Notes under the pieces: model-generated
Told to the model about the DNA's origin: nothing
What the model saw: only the letters and a program-made list of their open reading frames with translations
Databases searched by the model: none
Position numbers and translations under genes: made by a program
Shown: positions 1 through 13,000 of the stretch, piece by piece
Layout: the number at the start of each line of letters is the position of its first letter
Numbering within the stretch: the stretch's first letter is position 1
DNA from: Strongylocentrotus droebachiensis
Taxonomy: Eukaryota; Echinodermata; Echinoidea; Camarodonta; Strongylocentrotidae
Direction: 5' to 3'
NCBI GenBank assembly: GCA_035222895.1
Contig: JAVYIG010005365.1
Coordinates: forward strand, 1-64,000
Length of the DNA stretch: 64,000 nt

Positions 1-835
1 AATCATATCTTGAAGTCATTTATAGTTCCCTATAATCTTTCACCAATAGGCTGCTGCAATGCTGGAGCGAAAAATAATGAATGATAGTTCTACGAAATGG
101 CGCATATATAATTACGAAAATGATCGGTAATACATTATGGTGCTGCTACACAATAATTATTATAACTCCCTTGGTCCGTTGCATTGCACATCGCAAGTTG
201 AGCGATGTGGATTACGTATCATGACTATATGTCTATTCACTGGCGCGCCGGGAGCAGTTTGGGATTGGGGGGGGGGCAAACATTCCAGGGGGCTCACCTT
301 CCAAGGGCAGTGGCGTAATGAACTAAAATATTGTTATATGCATGAGGCCCCACTGAAAGTTTTTCAAAGTGGAGTATTAACGATCAGGTAGAGCCCCGTG
401 AAGCTCAGGCAAGGGTATTAGGTATTTAATTACGGTCAGGTGAGCATCCAGGGGCCGCTATTAAGGGTCCTTGATGGGGTCCAGGGGGCAGATCCCCCGG
501 AAGCTCAGGGGTTTAAGTATTTAATTACGGTCAAATGAGCATTCAGGGGCCCGCCTTAGGGCCCTTGGTGGGGTCCAGGTGGCAGAGCCCGTGAAGCTCA
601 GGGTTTTTTTTCGCCTGACTGTAAATTTGGGAATTTCTAATTTTCCAACAACCGCATAAAAAGGTATGATTTACAAAATAAATGAGAAAAAATAACAGGA
701 AATCATGGCATTTCAGCAACACTTTTTCCGGGGGTAAGTTGTCCTCGGGGTATATGGTTGTACTTGTGGGGTATTTTTCTGGGGTAGGGGGTAATCAGGG
801 GCGGCCGAGCGACTTCCAAAGTGGGGGGGGGGGGG
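1..835. repeat. Repeat-derived DNA with degenerate ~95-bp direct repeats
   Basis: No gene is seen here. From about 390 to 605 a G-rich module recurs: a ...CCCGTGAAGCTCAGG-type segment lies near 391, 490 and 583, each following a GGGGTCCAGG..CAGA.CCC segment, with TTTAATTACGGTCA between copies. A GGCAGTGGCGTAATGA motif at about 306-321 recurs in reverse orientation near 29503-29518 (TCATTACGCCACTG). It resembles terminal sequence of a non-autonomous element. Family not assigned. Confidence 0.5.
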
Positions 836-2130
836 GCACCAAGAAAAAAGGGCACTTTCTGGAAAAAGGGCACCTATAAAGGGAAATCTCAACGCCATAC
901 AAGATATTGTTTAAGCATCATGCTTTGCAGTTGGGTTTGACTGTCTAAAAATAATTGGTTGCGAACGAGCGAAGCGGAGCGAGGAAAAAATTTAAGATGT
1001 GTGAGGTGGCAGTGCGAAAAATACATGTTATAAAGAGGAAAAACCCAATCCTAATAGGGTTATAAGCACATTCTCATAACGGAAGACTGAAAAGACCTTT
1101 GATAAGTAACATAAATATATCATCTATAGATGCTTGCGAGCGTAGCGAGCTAGCTTTTGGGGAAATTGCTCTTAGTCGCTTGAAATTAGCTAGGGCGCGT
1201 ATAATGATGAGGGGAAAAGGGGACACTTATCAGGAAAGAAAAAGAGCATGTGCCAAAGTACAAAGAGTAATTATCAGAGGTGAAAATGGGGCACTTCTTA
1301 CACCCTCAAATAGAGGCACTCACCAGGGATAAAAAAATAGTCAGTCATCAGATTTTGATAGGGGCATTTATAAGAGGTGAAAGGGGGCACTTATCACACC
1401 TTAAAAGGGGCGATGACCAGAATATGAAAGGGGGGCACTTATAATAAAAGGAAAATGTTAATTAATTGAAAGAAAATGGGCACCGATCAGCTTTTAAAGG
1501 CGCTTTTATCGGAGGTGAGGGGGCACTGATCTGAAGTGAAAAGGAGTAACTTCTCGTACCTGAAAAGGGTCATTTACTAGAGAAGGGGCACTTATGAGAA
1601 GGGGAAGGGTTCTTTTTTTAATGGGGCACTTATTATTAGGAAAAAGGGCACTTATTAGAAAGGAAAAAAGGGCACATATGAAAATATAAGGTGCGCTTAT
1701 CCGAGTTGAAATGGGGGGTAGTTATTAAAAGGGGAAGGGGCACTTCTTACAAAGGAAAAGGGGCACTTGTCAAAGTAAAAGAGGCACCTCTCAGATTTAA
1801 ATAGGAAAATTATCAGAGGTGACGGGGGCACTTATCAAAAGTGAAAAGAGGCACTTCTCGTATACCTAACTATATAGGGGCACTTACTAGAGATTAAACA
1901 GGGCACTTATGAGAATGGAAATGGACACTTCTTGCAAAGGAAAATGGAAACTTGTCGAAGGAAAGGGGCACGTGTCCCAATAAAAAGGGCACTTATCAGA
2001 GTTGAAAAGGGGAAGGGCACTTTTACAAATAGGGGCTCTTGTCAAAGTAAAAGGGGCACTAAATTCCTATGTAAAAAGGGGTACTTCCTAAAAAGATAAA
2101 GGGGCACTTTCCTATGTACATGCAAAGGGG
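836..2130 (+). repeat. Degenerate tandem array of GGGGCACTT-type repeats
   Basis: The core GGGGCACTTATCAGA and its variants recur about every 20-45 bases from roughly 840 to 2130, separated by A/G-rich spacers such as AGGTGAAAAG or AAAGGAAAAG. Spacing is irregular, so this is an old, degenerate array. Around 961-985 and 1131-1152 lie two palindromic GCGAGCGTAGCGAGC-type stretches. The same repeat occurs reverse-complemented at 39118-39990. Short open frames across the array come from its low complexity and are not genes. Confidence 0.75.
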
Positions 2131-2948
2131 CAACTTTTCGGGTGCTTGAAAAAGTGGGGGGCATGCCCCCCCCCCCTGGGAAGGCTGCCTCTGGGGGTAA
2201 TTGTCCCGTTGGTATAATTGCCGGGGTATACGTGATTGTCCAGGGGTAGGCCTAATTGGCCTAGAACCGTGGAAATTCATAGCTGACATGAAATAAAAGA
2301 TCCAGGCCCGGTGGATGTGATGTGTGCGATCGGCATGCACTGAAGTCGACTGAAGTAGGCCTATATAACTTCTTTAGAATTGTACACATACGAAAATACA
2401 TTTCTATTGCATTACATTAATTCTAAAGTACTAATTAAAACAACACTTTATAAAGAAATGCTTTACAATACACCTACAGCCTGGTCGAGTCTTCTATATA
2501 TATTGCTTTATATGTTCGTTTGACGACATAATCAGCATGTACTTTTTCATAGCGCATGACCGACTTTATTTTGGTTTTGACTTCTTGGTCTCTTTTCAGA
2601 TGTAATTATTCATTCCTGCGATAAAGCTTGCTTTTACTTTACCGGTTTAGATGTTTTTGTGCTTGATACTGGCGATTTGAATTATTTTAGCTCTTGAGTA
2701 GAGACTAAACAATGACATCATTGCCTAATAAACGTGAACCCAGTATGATTGCAACATGGCCTGTAACGAGAGCAGACGAACTATTATAATGATGTGTTTT
2801 TTGAGCATGTATTTAACGGCCTGGGTAAATTGGTCGAATCAGACGGTGATTGTGCAAGGCTTGGAAGGTCGAAGGAGGCACATAGGATCTGTCATCCATA
2901 TTTCATGTAAGTCTATTGAAAATTATTGAATGCTTTCTGAGCGGAGGC
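2131..2948. other. Stretch with no recognised gene
   Basis: A G/C-run segment (about 2150-2230, with GGGGGGCATGCCCCCC) closes the GGGGCACTT array and may be a transposon end. From 2340 to 2948 the sequence is unique-looking and AT-rich. A CATGTAAGTC near 2904 could be a 5' splice site of a non-coding first exon for the downstream RBR gene, but nothing decides this. Confidence 0.35.
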
Positions 2949-2950
2949 TG

Positions 2951-3019
2951 AGCTCTGAGCTAACTCCAGGGAGCTCCGACGCCGAAGCCTATGGCGTCGG
3001 AGCTCCAGAGCTCAGAGCT
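2951..3019. repeat. Strong imperfect palindrome (hairpin)
   Basis: The 14-base arms GGAGCTCCGACGCC (2970-2983) and GGCGTCGGAGCTCC (2993-3006) are exact reverse complements around a 9-base loop. Outside them AGCTCTGAGCT (2951-2961) pairs with AGCTCAGAGCT (3009-3019). Origin unknown. It lies directly upstream of the tandem duplication that starts near 3039. Confidence 0.85.
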
Positions 3020-3038
3020 CGTACTAGTAGATCTATAC

Positions 3039-5442
3039 GAAAACGATTCAAACAGCGGGTTGTATGTTGGCCGTTGTGTCACATTTTTTCGAAATGTAAA
3101 GAGGTAGTAATTACAATTTGACTTAGAGTCTACAATGTTTTGGGGCATCTTTCCATCTTTCCAACCATTTGAAATTATAATTTGAAGAAGTCTTTGGAAA
3201 AAGGGTACAAATTCTGGGGGGGGGGAGGCGGGGGGGAGGGGGGGAGGCGAAATGCGAGGGACTCAGGGAGGAGGGTTGGCAGGGTTATTAACATAAATGT
3301 CATTATGTCAAGACATTTTTCAGACTTAAACGATTCAAACAGCGGGTTGGCCATTGAGTCACATTTTTTCGAAATGTAAAGAGGTACTGGTAGTAATTAC
3401 AATTTTGACTTGGAGTCTACAATGTTTTGGGGCATCTTTCCATCTTTCCAACCATTTGAAATTATAATTTGAAGAAGTCTTTGGAAAAAGGGTGATTCAT
3501 ATTCTTTACTTTACTTTACTTTTTTAATTCATCGATGTTGGTAGGACAGAGCCTGTTCATCGATCGATTAAATTCCTTTGCATCAATACTTCTGTTTGTT
3601 GTGGTTTCGTGTCGAGGTGTGTGTGTGGAGGGTGGAATAGTTCTGCATTCTTCTATTTACTTTCAAAGTCATATACTGAAGGTGATTTCTTCCAATAGTT
3701 ATCTAGTTTGTTTTTGAAGGCATTTACAGATGGGGCATTAACCACTTCTTCAGATAGGCTATTCCATGTGTCCACTACTCTATTCGAGAAAAAGAATTTC
3801 CTGATGTCGAGATGTGCAAATGTCTTCTCTAGTTTCAGAGTATGGCCTCATGTTCTGTGTTCCTTGCATAAATGTAGTAGGTTTGTCTGAGTGGTGTATA
3901 AGCCATGGAGGTACTTGTAAACGTCAATCATAGCTCCTCTCTTTCTGCGATGGGCAAGAGACTGTAGCTTCAGGTATCTCAGACGTGTTTCGTATGGAAG
4001 ATTCTTCAGACTAGGCACCATCTTTGTAGCTCTTCGTTGGACGCTTTCAAGTCTCTTCTGTTCACCTATCCTGTATGGTGACCATGCAGCTTGTCCGTAC
4101 TCCAAGACAGACCTTACAAGGCCTATGTACAAGAGTTTGAAAGTGTCCGTGTCCATGTTTGCGAATGATCTTCGTATCACCCCCAGTAGCCTGTTAGACC
4201 TGGATATAACATGGGATATGTGGTCTTTGAAGGTCAGCTTAGAATCGACAAGCACACCAAGATCCCTTTCCACTTTAGATTCTTTCAGGATTGTAGTTTC
4301 ATTGCCATTCTTCATGCGATAATCATAACTTGAGGGGGACCTGCCAATTCTCAACACAGTACACTTCTCTGGGTGATCTAAGCTGCCATGTATCTGACCA
4401 TTCCTGCATCTTTATCAGATCATCCTGCAATTTCTGGGAATCTTCATAGGTGTCACATCTGGCATACAGTTTTGTGTCGTCTGCAAAAAGCTTAATTCTG
4501 GACTCTATGGAATCAGGAAGATCGTTTATGTAGATCAGGAATAACAGCGGCCCGAGTACACTCCCTTGCGGAATTCCACTCAGCACTGATGACCATTCCG
4601 ACCGTTGACCCTTCACTACTACACGCTGTCTCCTTCCAACTAAGAATGCTTTGATCCATCCCAGTGTCTCAACCTGGATGCCAAAGGCTTCAATTTCTGC
4701 AGCAATCGACAATGGGGTACTGAATCAAAAGCTTTCATAAAGTCCATGTAAATTGCATCAATGTTACCTCCCTCTTCTAAGATATGTGTCCAGTCGTTGA
4801 GTACTTCTAACAGATGAGTGGCACAGGAACGACCAGCAACGAAGCCATGTTGGTGTGCAGACAACATCTCATTTGTTGATAGGTGTTTGATGATGTGCTT
4901 TCTCACCATGCACTCAAATATCTTGCACACAATGCATGTGAGACTCACTGGTCTATAGTTTCTGCTTTCTTGCTTGTTTCCTTTTTTGAAAATGGGTGTA
5001 ACATTAGCTGATTTCCAGTCCAAGGGTAATTCTCCCTTTTCTAAGCTCAATTTGAACAAGAGTGAAAGTGGCACATCAAGAACGCCTGCCAACCTTTGCA
5101 GTAAACGTGGATGCAATCCATCAGGTCCTTGAGACTTATTTGGTTTCAGATCCTTAGCAACTCGAACACGTCTGATGGTACGACAGCAAAGCTTGTTAAT
5201 GCTGATTCAAAGTCAATTTCAGGAGGAGTCGGCATATTCTGCAAATCTTCGCGGGTGAACACACTAATAAAGAAGTCTTGCAGTACTTGGGCTTTTTCTA
5301 TGTCTGTTTCAGTAGTGGTTCCATCCGACTTAATAAGACTGCCGATACTTTCTCGAGCGGGGGAGGGGGGCGAAATGCGAGGGATGAGGGTTGGCAGGGT
5401 TATGCATGAATATAAATGTCAAGACATTTTTCAGACTTAACC
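3039..5442. repeat. Tandem duplication (X-Y-X'-Y') interrupted by a LINE
   Basis: Segment X (about 3039-3203, from the CGATTCAAACAGCGGG motif to GGAAAAAGGGT) recurs as X' at about 3330-3493. Segment Y (about 3230-3329, GGCGAAATGCGAGGGA through CAGACTTAA) recurs as Y' at about 5366-5442. The order is X-Y-X'-[LINE]-Y', so a roughly 290-bp unit was duplicated in tandem and a CR1-like LINE then inserted at the X'/Y' junction. X and X' differ by a few substitutions and small indels. Confidence 0.8.
3498..5350 (-). mobile_element. CR1-like LINE, 5'-truncated and frameshifted
   Basis: Minus-strand frames carry the pre-RT and reverse-transcriptase core of a non-LTR retrotransposon in order. A pre-RT segment (about 5340-5160) is followed by NYRPVSLT, an AFDSVPH motif (catalytic block A), SGIPQGSVLGPLLFLIYIND, the FADDTKLY active-site motif, then LGVLVDSKL and a C-terminal FFSNRVVDTWNSL segment ending near 3660. 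The coding region is spread over at least three frames, with breaks near 4720, 4360 and 5140, so it is inactive. No endonuclease domain is present. The 3' end is marked by an (AGTAA)n-like tail on the minus strand at about 3498-3519. Clade assignment to CR1 rests on motif style only. Confidence 0.88.
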
Positions 5443-5540
5443 TCCCGATTTGTTCTGAATCTACCAAGTGTAGGCCTACATAAGATTCAGTATTTCCAGT
5501 CAATGTACTGAATTCTCTCATCCCATAGGTCCACCTGGCA

Positions 5541-5823
5541 TGGGGAGTGTTTCACAAATATAAGATCCGACTTAAAGTTGGATTTAAATATGGCAGGCCA
5601 TTCATGCCACTACTTGCTCTCACCATTATGATCTTTAGAAGAAAAAAATTTCCTTCAATGATGAATTATCAAAAAATATAAATTCTGTAGATTTGTGACC
5701 ATGATTTATACGTCCCTTGAGAGACAAATGCCAGTAAATGGTGAGAGCAAATGGTGGCATGAACGACCTGCAATATTTAAGTCCAACTTAAAGTTGATCT
5801 TAGTCTTTGTGAAGCCCTCCCCA
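5541..5823. mobile_element. Foldback MITE with long inverted repeats
   Basis: The left arm (about 5541-5640) starts TGGGGAGTGTTTCAC and the right arm (about 5715-5823) ends GTGAAGCCCTCCCCA. Internal stretches such as TGGCAGGCCATTCATGCC and TTGCTCTCACCATT are mirrored in the right arm. The element is about 283 bp, has no coding capacity and shows no clear target duplication. A half copy lies in GAR1 intron 3 (about 32778-32872). Confidence 0.75.
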
Positions 5824-5932
5824 GGTTCCCTTAGGCAATGTGTTAACTTGCTTATCATGGGTTAAAGTTTATAGGCCTCTTCATATTTATATACTTCTTT
5901 TTATTACACAGTACAACAGAAGATCAGCCAAG

Positions 5933-8900
5933 ATGGCAGCAAGCCTCGGGAGAAAGAAGTGCATGACCCGCAGTGGGAAGACCCTGCGATACATCCAAAG
6001 TCAAGCTACCTGTGGCAATATGTCTGCTTTCAAAGGGCAGTATGCCATCCTCAAAGTGAAGACTGGATTATTCAATGCCAGCCATTCAATGGATTTCGAG
6101 GAGATTGTTCAAGATGGTGGATTGGAGTCTAATTCAGGTGCGTAGTATTTCTGGGGTCTTTTCATTTTTTAAAGTTATTCCTGTTTATTAAATTTGCGGG
6201 TTTTCCTTTTGTCATCCTTGAAATTATTGCCTGAGCTTCAGTGCTAAATTTGTTACCCGTTATATAATTAAGTCTTTGAAAATAAAAATCACCCTCATCT
6301 CTCACTTATGTGTTCTCAGATATTGGTCATCCTAATATAGAGCCGGTCCTGTACTCTTTGAATAAGAAAAAGAGATGGTTGTTACCAGCCATGATTGCTG
6401 AGTGCATTGCTGACAGGGAATTCCACAAAGACTGTGATTACCAAGTCATCATGGTGGAGCGGGAGATACCCTGCTTCAAGGACATTGAATGCAAGTTGGT
6501 CAGATGTCATCACAAGAGCGGAAAGCCATCCTGTAAAGCTGTTCATCGGTCAAACCCTGTAGGAAGCAGCTGTAGGAGGGCCAGGTCGAACTGCTCTTAC
6601 CAGGAAGATCTTCTATCCAAACCAGAGGCTGTTCGTAATCGCAGAGAGGAAAAGGCAGAGCGAAGAAGGGAGAGGGCGAGGACGGGAAAGAGGATTGCCA
6701 TCCCCACGCAGGGTAACAGAGGTGCAGAACGTGTGCCAAGGTTACCGGAGCTACGATATGAGGTGCTTCGTCCAACTCCCCTGCATCAGTGTATCATGCA
6801 GTCAAAGTGTAAACCTTTTGATGACGAGTGGGATAAGAGACATTCAGCAGGTAAGTCTGATTATTAATCCAACTTGTGACTGACATCCCTTAAATGTAAA
6901 GACCAGTTCTGGTCATGCGATTGCATTGTGAAAGAAACGTTGTGGAATCGATCAGAAAAGGCTGATCATCTAGCATATAAGTATTGGTGTTTACTGCAAG
7001 GTTCTGGAATCACCAAAATGATAAGATATTTGGCCCAGTCTTGGTAAAGTTGAAAGCACTGTACACAGAAAGACGTATATGGGGTTACGCCACACGTGCA
7101 CGATATCTATCTGGTCCAGATAGATATAATAATTTACCAAATATATCAATTAGTAGGCGGTTTTCCGGCAAATTTGTATCATCACGTATTAGTCAGAACA
7201 TATTCTTTCACATTATTGGTAATAAGAGCTTCCATTTCATTTTTTGAGAGGGGTCATTTCCAAAACTGGTCTATACCTTTAAGTAGATCTAAACTCATCT
7301 ATAATGATTTGATATTCAGTTCATCACATTGTGAATTCTTAATTATTAAAAGGTGTTGTTATTTTTCTAGGTCTGCTATTCGTTAGAAAGTCATTTTAAT
7401 TTTTCAATTATTATTTTCTGAGGACTATAGGCCTATGGAGAAAAGCTTTAAGATATTGAATTTGAAAGCAGAAAACGCTATGTGACTCTGTATTGCATGT
7501 CATGATATGTTTACAGTATTATATTACAGATAAATTAAAGATCTGTCATCACTTTCAAGTATTTGTCTTGCAACCTTAGAAATGATGAAGCCACTGCTAT
7601 AATATGTCTAGGGTTACATGAAAAACATGCCCTTCTATCAACCTATTGCGTATGGGAACCAAGTGAATCCTGTGTGAAGTCTATGGGTAAAATGGCCTGT
7701 GATATATGTTTTTATCTAATTTGTTATCTAAATTACAGGTCGCCTGAAAGATGATTCACATATTAAGAGTCAACTGGATACTGACCTCTATGAAGGTATC
7801 CACTTAGATTTTGATGTGGATGAGGAGTGCCCTGTTCATACTGTTCCTGGTGGTGATGATTGGGTAAAGCATCTTGAAGACAGTGCTCCGTTTGACCTTG
7901 GTTCGTTCATCACTACAAGTCAACGGACAAAGCCTTGCAAGAGAAACCGCCAGGAGACATTTGAGAAGGATGGAGCCGAGGACAAGGTGGAGTGCTTCAA
8001 TGCATTGGCATCCCCAACAAGGAAGCGTTACGGCAAGGGCTGTGCAATCCATCGGCCTGACCTTGCGACCATGGAACCTGAGACGACGGAGTCCAAGTCG
8101 GACTTCAGTTATGTAGACACTATGGACAGCGGTTTTGAATCCAATGGGTCATCTACAGTTGAGGATGACCACAGGGTGTCTTGGCTGGACCTAGGCAGTG
8201 TGGCCAAAGAAGTTGTCCATCCTGACAGACTGACGATGGACTTTGGGCGTGATTATGTAGACGGACGCTCTGTACCCAGGAGGTTTTCTATCAAGATGAA
8301 GGCAGTTTCTGCCAGTCAGGTTCCTGTATGTGCATCAGCTGTGTTTGCTGTAGAAGATGCTGGACACGATACAGAAATGGTGAATTTACGGTGAGTTTAC
8401 CTTTTATATTCATTTAATGTTGATTCATGTCTGATAAGTATATCAATGAAGTGTATAACATCACTGATTTCCTAATGATGAGTCAATAGCTTCATATTGG
8501 TTGTTCAGAGTACTTGAATTGGATAGATTTCAGAATTTTTGTTTGAAATCAAACAAGAAAATGAGATCATTGTTCGTGACAGGATAAAAAAAAGGTTGAG
8601 AATCATTTCCTGAACTTGTTGAAGACCTGTCTCAGTTATTAACACATCCTATTAACCTCTGTTATGAATGCTCTGGCAATCATTTTACACACTGAACGAA
8701 TTTACATAAAACAGAGTTACAAGGTCAATCCCAAACTCTCGGTGAACTATTGTACATTAACTCTATAGGAGCTATTAAAAGCTAGGGTAATAATTTCCAA
8801 AGCTCTTCGGAAGCGCATAGAGATGTTATTTCATAACATTTTATGCACTATACACGAACTGAATATTATTGTTATTATTATTAACTTTCCTAAATTATAA

Positions 8901-9970
8901 ATCCACATTTTTATTGTAAGGGAGAAGAGAACAAACGACAAGATTGGAATTGAATATGATTACATTTGTGCAGGTTGAGGTGTTGCAGTGGTGATTTCCC
9001 AGTACAAGATCTACATCCAATCATCAGAGAAGGCATCTCTACTCCTCCTCTAGACATCCTGTCCCTCATAGAAAAGCTCAAAGAGATTCTTTCTCATCAT
9101 GCCAGGTTAGTGTGGTTTTACGTTGATGGCATCGAGAGAGAAAGACAGTTCTAGGCAAGCTTTAAAGACAGGGGGTGGTATTCTCGTAAGTTAACCCGGG
9201 ACTAAGTCTAGACTAAACAAGAATTTTAGTTCACACTTCTATGGAATGCTAGGTTTTATTTTCTTCCTTCAATATTCATGACAAAAAAAATCTACCAAAG
9301 ACTTTATAGTTAAGATTCAGTTCATACTCATATTATCTTTCCTTCCTATTTCATTGCAAAATTATTTTTTTGGACACTTTTCATTGAAGGATTAAAATAA
9401 TCTGTACATAGTAAATGAGTTTGCAACAGGCTCTCCATATATTGTGGACTAACTCAGTACGCGCTACCGCTGGTAGCCATGCATAGCGTATTGAGAGGGA
9501 TAGTTGTGACACGTGCACATGTACCTGATCAAAGGTCAATGAATGGAGCTCCAAATAGTTCCCTCCTGGAGGTTGTATGTGGGAGGGAACTATTTGAAGC
9601 TCCATGGATTGACCTTTGATCATGTGCGTGTGCCACAGCTATATCTCTAAATACGCTATGGAAGTAGCCAGTATGGGGGGGGGGGGGGACCTTGAACAAA
9701 ATATAACATGACTAATTATAAAAGGGGGAATGAGAATAGGCAAATAAGAAGAAAGTTAGGTAGGCTTTAAGAGGAGAGAGAGAGAGAGATAGATGAAGAA
9801 ACATAGGAGGGATTTCTTTGATGTATAACATGTTTTTTTCTTCTCCTGAAGCGTATATAGTAAGGCTGTGCACAACAGTGTAATTAGGTACCCGAGTACA
9901 CTCCCAGGCTCACAAGCGAATACTCAAATATTCGGACGCCATGTTTTTTTATAATTTTTTTGAATTTTTT

Positions 9971-10005
<35 letters not shown>

Positions 10006-13000
10006 CACCACCATACATTCCACTGGAGCAGTTGTTGTTGTTGTTGGGTAATTGTTTAATGGCGTTCATTCAGTATTGAATATATACGCCATAATTATCT
10101 TTAATTTTATAAGGAAAATCAGTTATAAATAAGAAAACTGAGGATAAATGTTTGTAATGATATAATTAATTAAAAAGTAACGCAGTATCCCAGTTCTGTC
10201 GCCGAAAACGCATGCAATTTTACTTCGAGTTGCAGTTGAAGGCGCCGATTTAATAATAATAATAACAGTAAACAATGCTGTTTTAAAAACCAAAGATGGC
10301 AGAATAATCCATTTTCCTCCAATTCCAAACAGAAATCTAGACATTTGGTCCCAGTTTCTGAGTGGTGAGTTTGACAGTGCTTGAGTTGGGAAACATTTTT
10401 ACGGGTAAACGTCGGCCTGGACAGATTTTTTTTTTTTTTTTTTCTTGTGGCCGAATATTCGGGTACGAGAAATCGTACCCGAGTAGTTGTCAACCGTGCG
10501 GGTACTCGAGCATTCGACTACACGTCGCAGCCCTAGTATATAGTGGTACTGCAAAATATTCAGTAAAGAATTAAATGAGCAACAAGACAATGTCCAATTA
10601 AAAATATATAAATGATTTAATGAAACATCTTAACTTTCAAATTGTTGTCCATATGGCGTCATCCTTAAATGATTTTTATCAGAAATTCATGAAATATATT
10701 CTTTGTATTCTTTGCCTTTGTATGTTTTTATGAAAGCGGTGAATAAATTCAATTCAATTCAATAAGGCCACACAGTGTGCTAAGCACATTGCACTAATAT
10801 ATATTGTAAATTATCTTTTTCTCTCTTTCCATTCTACTCTCCACTTTCGAGGAAGGAGTGTCATTCCTTTTCTCTTTGTTTTCATTTTTATTTAAATCAC
10901 AAATGAAAGGGTTGTAAAGATAATGTAATGGTTTATGTTTATTGAAAAGATCAGTAACAAAATATTGATACGTATTTTAACTTTCCATTTTGTAATGTAC
11001 AGTTGCCAGGAGATATCGGAATCTAACGTTTGTAAATCCAAGAGACCGGAAGTCACGCTTGAGACTGTGCAAAGCATGATGGGATGGACTTTCACATATG
11101 ACACTCCTGAACATGTCAAAGCTCAGTTAGATGATGCAGAGGCTGAATACGAACAGGTATAAACCATATCACCAAGGCTCTAATGGTCAAAGTAATTATA
11201 ATCGGTTGTCATGTGAATTAGTGAAACTTTGATTCAGTGAATAATAGTTCTTCACATTCTAGTCGGATTGTATTTTTACATTGCGGTTAAATCAGTCAAA
11301 TTGAAATGTGTCAGTAGGCCCATTCACACGTAACAATTAGTGCCATTTGGATTGCGATGCAAAGATCAATTTATTTATTTTTGCGTCCGTGCACACATGT
11401 CAATAAATAGTGCGAATTGGATCGCGATGCAAAGATTGAATTTTTTGGGCGACCATTCACACACAGAGAATTTCTCGCTCGACGACAAGAATGACCAAAC
11501 TGCAAATGCGTGAATCTCGACGATGTATACCTGCTCGGAATCCTGGGATTAAATAAATCACAAAAAGTGGTCTTTATAGACAGGTTCCTTTAGTACATGT
11601 TTCAATGAGAAACCATTTTCAAGGAAAACAAAAAAGGTGGTCTTTGTAGACAGGTGGTCACTAAAGCAGGGTTGACTGTATTTAGGTTCCTATTACCAGA
11701 ATTATGTTTTAATCATTGTATTACTTTTTAATGCCCTCCATGCACAGCCTCTGAATGGGACCCCTGATTTCTCTAAATCGGAGATCAGCCTTGAGGGTGA
11801 GGACAGCTGTAGAATCTGTTTCGAGAGTCTAGCGCCCTCTGGTGATGAAGGTGAAGAGAAGGGGACTGCCCTGCATGGATGTGGCCATTTGTTCTGCAAT
11901 GCATGCTGGGTACATCATGTGACCAGCAGGGTGCTGATGGGCGAGACCAATATCTATTGCCCAGTAAGTAGTCTTTTTGTGCATGTCTTCGGCTAAATGG
12001 CATCACAACCTTTACAGCAAGTTTCTTGGAGTATGCATGGACAAATCATCAAAAAAGGTCATTTTACAATTTGAGAAACATGGTGAAAGTAATGTGATTA
12101 AAATGTGTCTTTGGAAAAGAAGTTCAGACCACGTAATGAAACTCCCCTGTGAAGCAGGACTACAGTTTCTCATTGAGAGCTTACATACAAAGCAGTCTTC
12201 CTTTGCGTGTCTTTGACTACTAATTAGGGCGCATTACAGCCTTAACAGTAGTTTTGTACAGCAGTTCCTTGACATGTTTCGATGAGGCTTAAGCTCAAGG
12301 TCATTATCTCACATTGAAACTGTGTGATGACTGAAGCAGTCTACAAGGACTTTATCCAGTATGTAATATATTATATTCACTCTATCTTTGAGAACAGCAT
12401 GTTGACAGTAGTTCATTTGTAATGGTTATGTAAATGTAAATGCTAGATTTGTCAATGTTTCCCCCTATTTTATCTTGCAGGCATTCCAATGTGAATCCAT
12501 GATTGACAAGACCACTCTACTCTCCGTCTTGCCTGATGCTCTCACCCACATCCATCTTACCCATATCCATGACATACGCATCAACGGTCATCCCCAATGG
12601 AAATGGTGTCCCAATCCTAAATGCGGCCGGCTGGTCCAGGTCAAGGAGAAGGATCAGTCCAGGACCAGGTCTAAGACCGGTCTGGAATCAGGACCAGAGG
12701 CTTCTGAGAGGTTACTGGGGGTTCCCGTTCCCTGTGAGTGTGGTGTGATGTGGTGCTCCGAGTGCCAGGAGACAGCTCACTGGCCGGCTACCTGTGAGCA
12801 AGCAGAGCAACACATCCAGCATATGAAAGACACTGGTAAATAAAACATGTCTACCATGCCTTCTGGTTTTGTGTTAGTCAAAAGATGCATGGTCCTTTGT
12901 GAATTGGTAGCTTCATCAATTTTAAATATATTTTTAATCTATCATTTGCTCTAAATCCTTGGAAATAGAGGAAAAATAGTCTAGTTTTCTTGGCAATACA

